64,000 bases of DNA from Lineus longissimus. Taxonomy: Eukaryota; Nemertea; Pilidiophora; Heteronemertea; Lineidae. Position numbers and translations under genes: made by a program. The notes under the pieces are model-generated. The model did not search any database and was not told the origin of the DNA. It saw only the letters and a program-made list of their open reading frames with translations. The DNA is taken from contig NC_088321.1 in assembly GCF_910592395.1 (NCBI RefSeq), positions 14,014,001 through 14,078,000 on the forward strand, written 5' to 3'. This document shows positions 47,441-57,765 of the stretch, piece after piece; position 1 is the stretch's first letter; every line of letters starts with the position of its first letter.

Positions 47441-47940
47441 TTTAATGAAAAGAGGAGTCATACATATAATTCCACTCCACCTTTGATCAATTTGTCTTCG
47501 ATTTCTGCGATACTAATAACCAAAGCGAATATTTAGTGACAACATCATTAAAGGGGTACACCGTTCGTAATTCCTGGTGGCCGAGGAAAATAGAAATACT
47601 GTTATGTACAATTCTGTAGTGAAGTTATCATACATGCAAATTTGCTGAAATTTGGTATTTATAGTATCTGTAAATCTGTTCCATTGATAAAGGTTAGCAG
47701 TTTCGAGTTTCCCTCAAGTAGTTGGTTATGTAGCCAATAAAATGCATAAGAAATAATCACCAATTTAGTTATTTTTACCCGTTCAGCTAGTCGAAATAAA
47801 GACTTGTGCTACGGCTGGATCTCTTTAATGATAGGAGGATCCATACATAGAATTTGACTCCATCTTTGATCAATCTGTTTCTACGATTTCTACAATTCTA
47901 ACGACCAAAGCGACTATTTGATGACAACATCATTAAAACG
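47441..47940 (+). repeat. about 105-bp unit duplicated directly on both sides of MITE-R copy 7
   Basis: The left unit (tttaatgaaaagaggagtca ... gacaacatcattaaa, 47441-47551) and right unit (tttaatgataggaggatcca ... gacaacatcattaaa, 47825-47938) share 'ccacctttgatcaat', 'cgatttctgc', 'taacgaccaaagcga' and 'tatttgatgacaacatcatt'. TTAA marks the start and end of both units. Confidence 0.9.
47548..47828 (+). mobile_element. MITE-R copy 7 inserted between duplicated units
   Basis: It begins TTAAAGGGGTACACCGTTCGT and keeps 'actgttatgtacaattctgtagtg' and 'catgcaaatttgctgaaatt'. The right half is rearranged but ends at another TTAA (47825-47828), where the second flanking unit begins. The uninterrupted end of the right unit, 'catcattaaaacgag', is the empty site. 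Confidence 0.8.
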
Positions 47941-49255
47941 AGACATGAAAATTCAATACTGAATCCAACCATGTACAGACAACTGACAGTCGTTAATCCG
48001 ACAGTGTTCCGTCGCGGAGATTTAAGAAGTGGAGTCGACTTAAGCTAGCGTTTGAAAGCAGGATCATTAAAATCACATTTTAAATCACTTTGATGTTATT
48101 GTCGTCTTTGTAGTGCTATCAAATGCAATGACAGCCCTGATGTTTTGCAGAAGAACGTCATGATTTCGTCTGGTGTCTTTCTCAATTAGTAGAAATAGAA
48201 CTAAGTACTGTAACAGTAACTGTAAAGACTGTAAAATTTCCATGAAGGGTTAAAGAAGAAGGAGAAGGAACCCGCAGAGTTCCCAAAATCACTTTTCATT
48301 GTTTGATATGAGTTGTTTTAGAAGGAAGTTGATACCTAACTTTTGGAATTGGCTGTCTCAGCAAATACTGCTCGGGTTGATCGGTATTTTCGCTATAAAA
48401 TTGCAGTGCAACCAATGCCTCCAGTTTGGTATCAATCCGTTAAGTACAAGTAACTCAAGTTCCTTTCATTTTTGTGGAATATGATTAAGTCTAGTTGTTC
48501 GCTTGGATGTTTCTGGACAGTAACAGCCTCCATTTTCCTGTCGTGGACTATCAAATACAAATTCACTACTCAAACTATGCGTGTCTTACCTCCGTAATGA
48601 AGCATGCACGCCCCACTACGTCAACGACGGATTAAAATTCAATTTTAATGATGTCGTTTTCAATTACGGTATACGGAGACATGCTTATTAAACCAATGAA
48701 ATGAATTGTTAAATCTGAGAATGAGATTTAGATAAATCCGATGCGTGATCGCAGTTAAGAGTTTTGTGACTGGCAGTCAATTTGGTATAATTTTTTTCTG
48801 AGTCGTCTGAGGAATATTGCAAATAATTTCACCTCCGTGTACTGTTTTGCACAGCAATACTGGTAGCACCTTAGGTGATGTACTTTTGGAGCATGCGGCA
48901 TATCCCCGAATCTCCCAGGATATGTAACACCTTTCCAAAGTAATATTCAGACCAAAAACATGTAAATACACATCCTACTGCAACATCATTCTACTGCAAT
49001 TGCCCTATTGCGTTATAGTTCATTTGATTATTGACATTATTCATGAATGATACAAATAAATAAATGAATGAACTGATATTGTTTAAGTTTAGACTGTTTG
49101 GACAACTTTCTTCGTGTTATTATTGTCAAAAAAAAGAAATATCTGTATTGGCAGCATCAATGTGGGAGAGTTTCCATCCATATTGGCCTGTATTGGGATG
49201 AGCCCAGCACAATTGCCCATCTGAAGATGAGTTCCCCAGCGTCCTCAGTTAACCT
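47941..49255. other. mostly unrecognised; possible retrotransposon-tail remnant
   Basis: Near 48330-48390 the frame L-I-P-N-F-W-N-W-L-S-Q-Q-I vaguely recalls the 'APxLWNxLPxxIR' retrotransposon tail, but spacing to the following F/K/L block is off. Nothing else was recognised. Confidence 0.25.
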
Positions 49256-49261
49256 TACACT

Positions 49262-49627
49262 AGTGCAAGTATCAATTCGTTTCTTGTACCCCCCTCCTCA
49301 AGGGTTGTTAAGCTATCACCACTAATCTTTGCCGATGCTTGAGTAGTGTTTATATTTCCTTTAGTGAAAATTTGGCGAAGCACGAAAGAATAAGGATGCT
49401 AATGTGTCGATGTCTTGTCGAACATACAGCCTTACCCAGTAAAATTAGTCCGGTTACTTTATATGATGGTGACAACTGATATATTGTTGATGGTGATGTC
49501 TTGACGAAAGAAAAAGTAGCATTGGTGAAAAAAGGGTGATGCTTGAGCCTTAAGATGTCATTATAGGGTGATAAGGTGTCGTACCCTTGAGGAGGGGGGG
49601 GGGGTACAAGATACGAATTGATACTTG
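49262..49627. mobile_element. inverted-repeat element, about 58-bp arms with poly-C/poly-G
   Basis: The left arm (tgcaagtatcaattcgtttc ... cccccctcctcaagggt ... ctatcacc, 49263-49320) is the near-perfect reverse complement of the right arm (gggtgataagg ... acccttgaggagggggg ... gatacgaattgatacttgca, 49567-49628). The middle is about 245 bases and non-coding. No clear target duplication, so either a foldback element or an inverted duplication. Confidence 0.8.
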
Positions 49628-49629
49628 CA

Positions 49630-50030
49630 TAGACATGGCCTCATATCATGGATCATCCAAAAAAAAACGTTTGTTGATATCCCGTGGGTGTCTAGCGCTA
49701 ATTGTCGCAGAATGGGAAGCACCTGTCGCATCCGTATGGATTCAATCTTTGTATGGAGAAAACAGGCATCATATGACTAACACTCTCCAAGCAGACATGA
49801 TATTTAGCAATATTCTCTCTGCCATTATGGCTTCCATGTTGCCTATGTTACAGTACATTTTACATGATACTTTTTCATAATTGTACTGAGACTCGGGAGT
49901 GTTGAACTGGCTCAAGTGGATAACTCTAATGAATACCTCTTTTTAAGCAGAGGAGTTTTGCTAAAAAAGAAAAATGCTTTATTCTGACCATGCCACATAG
50001 TATTGCGTTAGTGGAGGCCCTAGAGGTGTT
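49630..50030. other. no recognised gene
   Basis: A 97-codon frame (49587-49880) starts in the inverted-repeat arm and shows no motif. Confidence 0.35.
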
Positions 50031-50034
50031 GTAC

Positions 50035-50335
50035 TTATCACATGGCTTACTCTAGACACGCTGGAATGCCTATCGAATTCTCAGCAAACTGGGGAATCGA
50101 TTCTCGAGGGTGACTCTCTGGCATTCTCAGATCATGGCAGCAGCATTGATCACATGTTGGTTTCATTGGAAGACTCCAACAACACAATTTTTCCAACATA
50201 ATTGAAACTCTTCCTACTTTCCCAGTACAGGCCAGCTCAGCAAATTAGAGTGACTGCCAGATTGGGGAATTGCTTTTCCAGGGTGACTCTCGCATCTTCA
50301 GATCCAGGCAGAAGCTGTTATCACATATAAAACAT
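50035..50335 (+). repeat. diverged tandem duplication, about 165-bp unit
   Basis: 'ctcagcaaactggggaatcgattctcgagggtgactct' type at about 50080 and 'ccagattggggaattgcttttccagggtgactct' at about 50250, both followed by 'cttcagatc.aggcag' and 'atcacat'. Confidence 0.8.
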
Positions 50336-50600
50336 AGTCTGGTGTAGCGAAAACGTCACTTTGACATGTAAGAATAAACTTGAGTCATTCCCCCCACGAG
50401 AGATCATCCTTTGAGTCATTGCTCACGTCGGTAACAAAGGTACTGTCACCTCTCGTTCGCACCTGTCTTCAGCGACCTCTCTGACCTTGCTCAATGTCAC
50501 CTTGTCAGATTTCTTGCTGAGTCAGCTGATTAGTGGAGTGGGTGGACGATTTTCAATATGTCGTTAGCGTATAGCGTACTTCAAGGACACATCTTTCAGG

Positions 50601-51069
50601 GCAATACAATAATTGTTTTCATTTGCTGTAATCTGAAAAGAATTTGTGTTTTAAAGCTTTTTTTTCAAAAAACAACGAAAATGTAACTGAGATTACTTGT
50701 ACACGTGTGTGAATAGGGTAAGCCCTAAACTTCCATTGTTCTATAGTCTCATCAAAGGCAATACAATAATTGTTTTCATTTGCTGTAATCTGAAAAGAAT
50801 TTGTGTTTTAAAGCTTTTTTTCAAAAAACAACGAAAATGTAACTGAGATTACTTGTACACGTGTGTGAATAGGGTAAGCCCTAAACTTCCATTGTTCTAT
50901 AGTCTCATCAAAGGCAATACAATAATTGTTTTCATTTGCTGTAATCTGAAAAGAATTAAGTTTTAAAGCTTTTTTTTCAAAAAACAACGAAAATGTAACT
51001 GAGCTTACTTGTACACGTGTGTGAATAGGGTAAGCCCTATACTTCCATTGTTCTATAGTCTCATCAAAG
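50601..51069 (+). repeat. three nearly identical 156/157-bp tandem copies
   Basis: Copies start at 50601, 50758 and 50914 with 'gcaatacaataattgttttc' and end 'tctatagtctcatcaaagg'. Only a handful of differences are visible: T-run length, a loss of tgtg in copy 3, gagatt/gagctt, and ctaaac/ctatac. This is the most recent duplication in the window. Each unit carries a small hairpin (gctttttttt/caaaaaac area). Confidence 0.97.
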
Positions 51070-51089
51070 GGTCATCTTGAAAACATCGA

Positions 51090-51120
51090 CCCCCATGAAA
51101 CAGTGTCCATGGGGGTTCGA
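51090..51120. repeat. perfect short hairpin
   Basis: Arms acccccatg and catgggggt around an 8-base loop (aaacagtgtc area), immediately after the recent tandem array. Confidence 0.7.
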
Positions 51121-51640
51121 CAGGACTAAACCGGCAAGGGCAAATAAGGGTAATGATTTGTCGAGATTGATAGAAAGGGCTGAATATTATAAAACGGGTA
51201 TTCGATTCGGAGTACTATTGTGCAAGCCTTCTGCCAGTTATTTTTGTGATTTGGCAAGTTATATACAGTATATTTCATCCCAAATACCCCCGTGCCCCCT
51301 CATAAGGGTTAAACTACTGAGAGCCCTCGCACTTTATCTTCATAGAAGTCTCCTCCAAATGTGATACGGCCTGATGAAACACCTGTCCACGAAAGCTGCT
51401 TACAGTCTTACAATCATATAGTGTGACTCATACATCAGTCAGATGTCGCGACCTCAAGGTCAGGAAGAGTGAAAGCAATATCTTTCTTTTGTCTTGTAGC
51501 ATTTGTCTGTGAAGACAGGAAATGATGTTCTCTTAGAGATGCGATGAAAATATTGCAAGATGTTGATAGAAATTTAAATGCAGTGGTTGTTACATGTATG
51601 TCTTATATTAAAGCTCAGTTCTGTTTTATTTATTGTCCAC
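51121..51640. other. no recognised gene
   Basis: A 95-codon frame (51077-51364) without motif. 'gacctcaaggtc' at about 51450 is a palindromic pair of nuclear-receptor-like half sites. Confidence 0.3.
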
Positions 51641-51644
51641 GTCA

Positions 51645-51772
51645 CCAAAAAAAGGACTCAGATTTTTGGCTTTGTTTGGTCTAACCTCTGCTCAGTCCTA
51701 GTCCATATATACGGAAAACAAGTACTCAGATTTTCGTGATTTTTAGGTCTGTTTGGGATAGTCCATTTCACG
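51645..51772 (+). repeat. short tandem duplication, about 66 bp
   Basis: 'aggactcagatttttggctttg' (51655) and 'agtactcagattttcgtgattt' (51721), each ending 'tagtccat'. Confidence 0.6.
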
Positions 51773-52279
51773 AAGGAAAATGGAGGTAAGACTTTCCGGG
51801 TGATTTCATCCAGAAAATGCCCCAGTAGTTATGCTATATTTCATTAAATTCAAAGTTGAAAGTATCTAAAACACGTACTTTGCTAGAATTGGACAAAGCA
51901 TGACCAAGAATGGACGATTTGAAGTGAAATACTGACAACTAATTCCAGTCATTTAAGGCTTTTTTGCGTGCAGTGCCGTTCTTTCGTGAAACAGAATATA
52001 TAGTGTAGCCTCTTTTGCCAGAGCTGACGCAACTTATATCAGAAAGAAATTTTACTGTTTTCGCCCACCAGATATAAAATTCATCAAAATCATACTTACA
52101 TCCATTTCAATGTGGACGTTGATATGTTGATATTGTATGGGTTCACCCTGAACTCACTGTTGCAGAAATGTTCAAATATCAATTGATGAATATTAGCAAA
52201 TGCATTCAGGTCTATGAACCATTAAAATTACTGCCCTTTCTTGGTATCTATTTTCTGAAAATATTTCTGCCCTTTGGGA
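51773..52279. other. no recognised gene or repeat
   Basis: Nothing distinctive. Confidence 0.3.
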
Positions 52280-52560
52280 TAAAGCAGGGGATCAGAGGCA
52301 GTGAGGTTGTGCAGGATCTGCAGAAATGTTTCATTTGTGAGTCTTTGGGCAAGACACGTACCCTACTTGCTTCTCTCCGCTCTGGACTAAATGGGTAACA
52401 GGCTTCTCTGGGAAGTTAACCTGCGATAGACGAGCATGTTATCCATGGGGAGTAACACTCCTAGTGCCCTAGTGCCTCAGGGATAAGTTCCGGCTTGATG
52501 AGCCGTTCGTGGCTCGTGCAATAGTCCAGCCGACTTTGAATTTTTAACTTTAACTAGGGC
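52280..52560 (+). mobile_element. SINE-like element (conserved 3' tail type)
   Basis: The order 'gtctttgggcaagacac', 'ctaaatgggtaac', 'gggaagttaacctgcga', 'gacgagcatgttatccatgg', 'gggagtaacactcctagtg', 'gcctcagggataag' and 'ttccggcttgatgagcc' is the shared tail seen in many SINE/L2-type elements of marine invertebrates. A degenerate head (gcagtgaggttgtgcagga) precedes it. A second fragment of the same tail is at 54019-54066. Confidence 0.7.
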
Positions 52561-53300
52561 TAAATTCAGCAGTCAGTGTGAACCTTAAACACAATATTTA
52601 GTCTATCGCCAAGTGAAAATGAACAAATTCGCCAAATTTTAACGTTACGAAAATTTCTACTGTATCTAAATATTTCACAACCTCTAGATTTCGATCAATA
52701 CCAAACGTCTCACGGTTCACTGCACCTTTCAAATTTCACCGATTGGCAGATATCAAACATTTCTGCTTGGTGAGTTTCAATGAAGCCGCATAAAGGCATG
52801 GTTGGCATATATTGTGATATGATTTCGATGGATATTGAATACTGTCAACTGCAAAATATTTGTTCCTTTTTTATTTTTCATGAAAATGTCGTTTGAACGG
52901 CATGATTTCCACAATTTTTGTTGTTTAAATGGATTATGAAGTTTATTTCCATTTTTCAAATAAAACAATGTTTTTTGTTTTTGCATATGGATGTTATTCG
53001 CAAAATTGAGTATTGGGTAACAAGCCGGCAACAAACTGAATTGATGTCTAACTGCTGTGGCACAAAAATCTTCATCCCACCTTAGAGGAGGACACTCCCT
53101 GCCTAGAATAACAGCACTACAATGTAACTTCCCACCGAGTGGGGAGCAAGAAAGCATGGGCCCTGTCACGGGGCACCCTGACTTACCCAACAACCAGTCA
53201 ATGACTGTAATTGACAAAAGATAGACTATCAATTCGCCAAAGTGTGAGACGTACATATTTTTGGACCAATCGTCATGAACTGAATCGATCAATCAAAGTA
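52561..53300. other. no confident gene; long minus-strand frame
   Basis: A 171-codon minus-strand frame (52777-53292) is the longest non-repeat frame here. Its translation has no recognised domain, a Lys/Asn-rich AT-biased C-terminal third, and no splice or promoter context. It may be accidental or part of an old element. Confidence 0.3.
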
Positions 53301-53620
53301 TGCCGACGTGTTTATGACAAGTCGATCTTGCGCGCCAGGCCATGACGGCAAATCATCAACCAATGAAAGTAGCGGGACACTCTTCGGATTGTTATCGATC
53401 CGCAAGCAGACATTTTTGATGTGCTGGTTTGCCGACCTTGGTCCTAGTATTGGGGATCAGAACCGTACGGTGGGTTTCAGACGAACATTGGCCAACGTGG
53501 TTATTACAAGTTGACCTTGGATACTCTGCAATCTGTGTGACAACAAATCATTGGCTAAAACAAATGCAAATAGATGGACCGTTCTTGGATTGTGATCAGT
53601 CTGTGAAAATAATTATCTGA
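53300..53620 (+). repeat. diverged tandem duplication, about 188 bp
   Basis: 'acaagtcgatcttg', 'caaatcatcaaccaatgaaa' and 'actcttcggattgttatcgatccg' (from 53318) match 'acaagttgaccttgg', 'caaatcattggctaaaac' and 'gttcttggattgtgatcagtctg' (from 53507). Confidence 0.65.
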
Positions 53621-54018
53621 TGCTATTCCAGATCAGAAATTACAATACGATTCCTTATGAGTTTGTTAATTCAGATCGTACCTACGAATCGTACTATCCC
53701 TGGTGGTGAGTTTTGATTGGTATGCATCACAGATTAGCGTAATAGCGTGTCAGTCATTCCGCTGATCTCAGCATTTTTTTTCTCCGCGGCCAATGATCTC
53801 TCAGCTGCCGATATCAAAAAGAAATGGCGTAACTCCAGCCTTCCATGCTGATGGTTTTTGTGCAAGGGTGCATTTTTGTTGAGTGGTATGTGATATAGTT
53901 GCTGATATTTTTTAGCTTCATTTCACTTCGATTATTGGACGAAATATGTGGCAAATTGCTTCTAGATTACAGTGAATCTGATCTTGCTGAATGGTGTTAC
54001 CACAAAATGGTAGGAAAT
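53621..54018. other. no recognised gene or repeat
   Basis: Nothing distinctive. Confidence 0.3.
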
Positions 54019-54066
54019 AAAAGCTCCGGCCTGATAAGCCATTCGGAGCTCAGCAAACTTTAACTT
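54019..54066 (+). mobile_element. SINE tail fragment
   Basis: 'aaaagctccggcctgataagccattcggagctc' corresponds to the last part of the tail at 52495-52530. Only the extreme 3' end is present. Confidence 0.55.
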
Positions 54067-54106
54067 GAGCCTGCAAGTGTTATAGTTGTATTTGTAATTT
54101 CGAATA

Positions 54107-54288
54107 CAGTGGAACCTCTCTATTAAGGACATCCTCGGGACTGATAAGTGCTATCCTTGATAGAGAGGTGTCCTGACTAGAGAGGTCATATTGAATGGAA
54201 ACATCTAATTTGGGTCCAAAACTAGGGTATTTAAGAGAGAGGCTGTCCCTAATTGAGAGGACTGGTGTCCGCTTATGGAGGTTCTACT
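54107..54288 (+). mobile_element. MITE-S copy 2 (full length)
   Basis: It begins CAGTGGAACCTCTCTATTAA after TA (54105-54106) and ends 'tatggaggttctact', the inverted terminus. The interior has 'tcgggactgataagtgctat', 'gatagagaggtgtcctgact', 'attgaatggaaaca' and 'ggtccaaaactag'. TA flanks and CAGT ends resemble Tc1/mariner-type termini (established for that superfamily); the assignment is inference. Confidence 0.9.
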
Positions 54289-54678
54289 TCCTTTTTTCAC
54301 AATATTGCTTCAGAAATGGGGGCTAAAGAAAAATAGAGATGGAATTATTGTTGAAAAGAAACACAATTTGACACTACCATGTAAAAAAGATTGAAATCCA
54401 ACCATCTTAAAGAATTCTTCACAGTAATCGAAACCCACTTAAAATAAATCTCGAAATTTTACGAACTAAATCTAAATTGTGTAGCATGATCCATGTACAC
54501 GTACATTGATTGCGATTTCTGAACGCCGGCAGGTGTCAACCCTTCCCGACATTACCGCTGTCGCCGATGAGTCGAGACTTGCAGCTGGTACCAATGCAGC
54601 AGGAAATTGACTAAAAGAGGCTGGAGGGAGGCCTCATTAGGTGAGCAGGATAAGCCGGGGAGTGTACAATGCCTTGTA

Positions 54679-54856
54679 CAGTAGAACATCTCCATTGAGG
54701 TCACCCTCGGGACTGACAAGTGCTACCCTTTATAAAGAGGTGTCATGATTAGAGAGGTAAAATTGAATGGAGACCACCAGTTTTGGACCAAAAGTAGTGT
54801 TCTTAATAGAGAGGTTGTCTTTGAAAGAGAGGTGTCCACTAAGGGAGGTTCCACTG
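54679..54856 (+). mobile_element. MITE-S copy 3 (full length)
   Basis: Same orientation and landmarks as copy 2. It begins CAGTAGAACATCTCC after TA (54677-54678) and ends 'aagggaggttccactg'. The two copies are about 570 bp apart and clearly diverged, so they are separate insertions or an old duplication. Confidence 0.9.
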
Positions 54857-55244
54857 GGAAATGCCCATTTCTAAGGAGACGCGTAGGAGACATCTAGCAT
54901 TTTCTAACGCCAACATACATACTGAAAGTTTGTGTTGGATATGGATTGTCGCTTCCCTGTCTGTCATCATCCTCTCTAAGACGTCAATTTAATGTGTCAA
55001 CGCAATTGCGCTGGTTGAAGGAGCCCTCTACATATAGCTCATTTTACATGTAACATACACGGTTTAATAGCGTCGACACAGTATTTTCAGTCTACGGTCT
55101 CATATCACTGAACAGGAAAAAGCCTATCGCTTCCCCATTAGCTTGAAGAAGATCCCCATTTTCTCTCGATCCAAACCCTAATGGACGCACGTAAATCCAG
55201 GAAGTCCGCCATTTTGTTGTCATCGCGATCGCTTTGATGAGCGT
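54857..55244. other. no recognised gene or repeat
   Basis: Nothing distinctive was seen. Confidence 0.3.
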
Positions 55245-55254
55245 CATAGATAAA

Positions 55255-55480
55255 AATCAATTAGTAGCTCGTGCTGCGATAGTGGAGTTATACTGCCGTA
55301 GACGGAGATGAGGGGACTGAGATAGGGTTGACAATGGGGGTTTGTTGAAGATTATACTTCTTTGAGCAAAAAGAGTAGATGAACTAGAGACCTGGTAGGC
55401 AGATGGCTCTGCTGCATCGAGAGAGGTATACCATCAGTTAGTAGCTCTTGGTATGATTGCAGAGATATACTAGGTGGACT
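55255..55480 (+). repeat. diverged duplication, about 177-bp unit
   Basis: 'caattagtagctcgtgctgcgatagtggagttatac' type at about 55258 and 'cagttagtagctcttggtatgattgcagagatatac' at about 55435, each followed by 'gactgagat'. The intervening 'gacctggtaggcagatggctctgctg' echoes the repeat at 33.1-33.4 kb. Confidence 0.65.
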
Positions 55481-56040
55481 GAGATGAGATGATAACAATG
55501 CTGATCGCCAAAACTTGCACAATTAAAACGATCGCTAAAATTTCCTTGTTTACGACTGAATTTGAAATATAACTAAAAGGTAAACCACATTTTCCTGTCT
55601 TTAAAGTCAATACATAACGTACCAGTATGCGAAATGCCAATTTTCAATAAATGCTTCCATTAGTGAGCCAGACTAGTCGGCTTTGTTGCTCAATAATGCC
55701 CAAGGACGTTTCCTCCATTCACCTAAATGGTTGCTGATTGTGGTGATCCCATACCATTAGTGTGTCTGGTGGCCCAGCTATGTGTATTGTTAATCAGTGT
55801 TCCTTTTAGCCAGAAGTGCAGATACAAAATAAAGGTAACTAAAATGCACTTTCAAAATATGCTGTTCCCTTTATATGGAACCAAAGCTAAAGACATGGTT
55901 GTAGGGAATGTTCCTTGAATATGCTCAATTTAAAAACAAATCTAGTGGTGTTATTTTTTATAACATTAATCCTCTTATACTACCTTTAAACGAAGGGTCT
56001 TAATGAGATGCAAAACCTTTGTGTCTGAATGTTGTTTGTG
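55481..56040. other. no recognised gene or repeat
   Basis: Short frames only. Confidence 0.3.
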
Positions 56041-56044
56041 GTGT

Positions 56045-56340
56045 TTGTCAGCGTGCACTGCATTTCTCATCAAAATTGCTGCACTACAGGTGTGTTCCAA
56101 AATTTCATGGTCAATTTCAAAGATTCTATATCAATTAGGGGGCGTGCCTCTGGTGCAACCCCTTGGATACGCGCCTGATAAACGTTCATGGATGAAAGTA
56201 GAAAGAAAGCTTTTAAAAAAAACGATATAAGATTCGCCAGGGTTTGAATCTAATTCGAATCCGCGCCTGATAAACGTTCATGGATGAAAAATGGAAAGAA
56301 GACCTTTTAACAAAACGAAAAAATACAACCCAATGGTGTT
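56045..56340 (+). repeat. dispersed repeat plus about 99-bp tandem duplication
   Basis: 56054-56102 matches 18335-18378. Then 'ggggcgtgcctctggtgcaa' leads into 'gcgcctgataaacgttcatgg', present at 56170 and 56264, each followed by 'atgaaa..gaaagaa' and 'cttttaa.aaaacga'. 'cgcgcctg' endings are typical of short interspersed elements. Confidence 0.75.
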
Positions 56341-56404
56341 TGTCAGCCGCTTCAGCTTCCTTAAAAGGACCATCCCCTCTCCTCAAACACGCCCTCATCA
56401 ATAA

Positions 56405-56830
56405 TATTCCCGCAACAATCCGAACCAATCACATGTAATACCACTGCACATTGGTGTGATATTTTTTATGCCGTTAATGATCATTCAATTACATCTACGT
56501 TTACATTAAAGGCCTTTATCGTTCGTTGAGAATTTGAAAATTTGTAATTGAATTTAAGAACATTCCAATTGTATAAATACGTACTGAATATGAATTCAAC
56601 AATGCCATGTGTAAACAGATAGAAAAATACTACAAATTCCAAATTTCAACAAATTCGCATACATATTAACTGCACTGCGGCACTGTGTATAACCGGGTTA
56701 CTATTTTCAGGACCACCATCAAAATAAACAGCATACCCCTTTAACAATCCAAACCATTTATTACCACATTGTTGTGATATTTTTTATGTAGTTAATGATC
56801 ATTCAATTACATCCGCATTAACAATGCAGA
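56405..56830 (+). repeat. about 100-bp unit duplicated directly on both sides of MITE-R copy 8
   Basis: The left unit (aacaatccgaacc ... gttaatgatcattcaattacatctacg, 56408-56508) and right unit (aacaatccaaacc ... gttaatgatcattcaattacatccgc, 56744-56824) share 'gtgtgatattttttatg' and more. The right unit begins directly after the MITE's terminal TTTAA and ends at 'cattaac', an empty TTAA. Confidence 0.9.
56508..56743 (-). mobile_element. MITE-R copy 8 inserted between duplicated units
   Basis: It begins TTAAAGGCCTTTATCGTTCGT and ends 'aaacagcatacccctTTAA'. The interior shows 'aacaatgccatgtgtaaacag', 'caaatttcaacaaattcgcat' and 'actgcactgcggcactgtgta'. Confidence 0.9.
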
Positions 56831-57639
56831 CCCACGCCAAGGCTGCTGAGGCGTAATAATTATACGTTTATAACACTGGCTGTTTATTGGCGCATGATCG
56901 ATACAATATGGCGCTATATTTGTCGCAGTTGTCAGACAGGCGACGTTCGTATACAAATGATGATTAATTGCAGTGGGAGGATGAAGAATGTGTTGTCTGA
57001 GATTTAAGGGGCGGGACATGTGTCTGCTTGAGGGAGCATGTTTTAAATCACATATGTTATGTAGAGTCACACGTGATGTTGAGGTTTAACATTTGTTTAA
57101 GGAATTGATGACGAATATGTTATTTAAAAGCACACATGTTCTGTTATTCCTGATGTTTAGGTTAAGTATCCTTAAACAAGATGTTATCTCATTCAGTAAA
57201 TCCCATTAAACAACTTCATTTCCATATTTTGCACCAACCTAAGCGGTTTGGTTACCTACCACAACCGCTGAATTCAGAACGAGGCTTTGTAGGCATAGTG
57301 CATGTACACTGTACACTGCGGTTCATTCAAAATCCCAGTGTTATATGATAATTTCGGTGTTACATAATGATACATAAGCACAAAAGCCTTTTAGACCAAA
57401 TTTTTATTTTCGATGAAAACGTACTTGGTTTGTTTCGGAAGTAGTATGAGTACATAGAGATAGGATTTAAATATGGCAGAGCCATCTTCTGTACAGGAGC
57501 GGTTACAACTGTTAATATCAAACCTGACAAGAGTGTCACAACCTCTGCTTTAGAGAGTGTCCTGTCCGAGTCCAGTCATCCACTGACTGAGCTCTGCATA
57601 TACTTTTTCACTTTCATGTCCTGTTATCAGGTTTGTGAC
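56831..57639. other. no recognised gene
   Basis: A weak pair (catatgttatgtagagtcacac and aatatgttatttaaaagcacac, about 57053 and 57115) suggests a small old duplication. An 87-codon minus frame overlaps the right unit above. Confidence 0.3.
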
Positions 57640-57765
57640 AAATCTCCACCAATTAATTAGTCCTCGTCTAACGATATGAATCAATTAACATCAGCCCGAT
57701 TAATCAGTTAATGAGTCATTAACTTGATTGCTGATGCTGTGATAACAAGGGATTAGCGTTTGATC
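57640..57765. promoter_or_regulatory. TTAAT/ATTAA-rich block, possible conserved non-coding element
   Basis: Dense homeodomain-like cores: aattaattag (57651-57660), caattaac, gattaatcagttaatg, cattaac, and a final gattagcg, all within about 120 bases and outside any repeat noticed. Function is inference. Confidence 0.2.

Noticed and set aside
48299-48484. Fourth retrotransposon reverse-transcriptase tail (FWNWLSQQI)
   Set aside because: Only the P-x-F-W-N-x-L core fits; the spacing and the following basic block do not.
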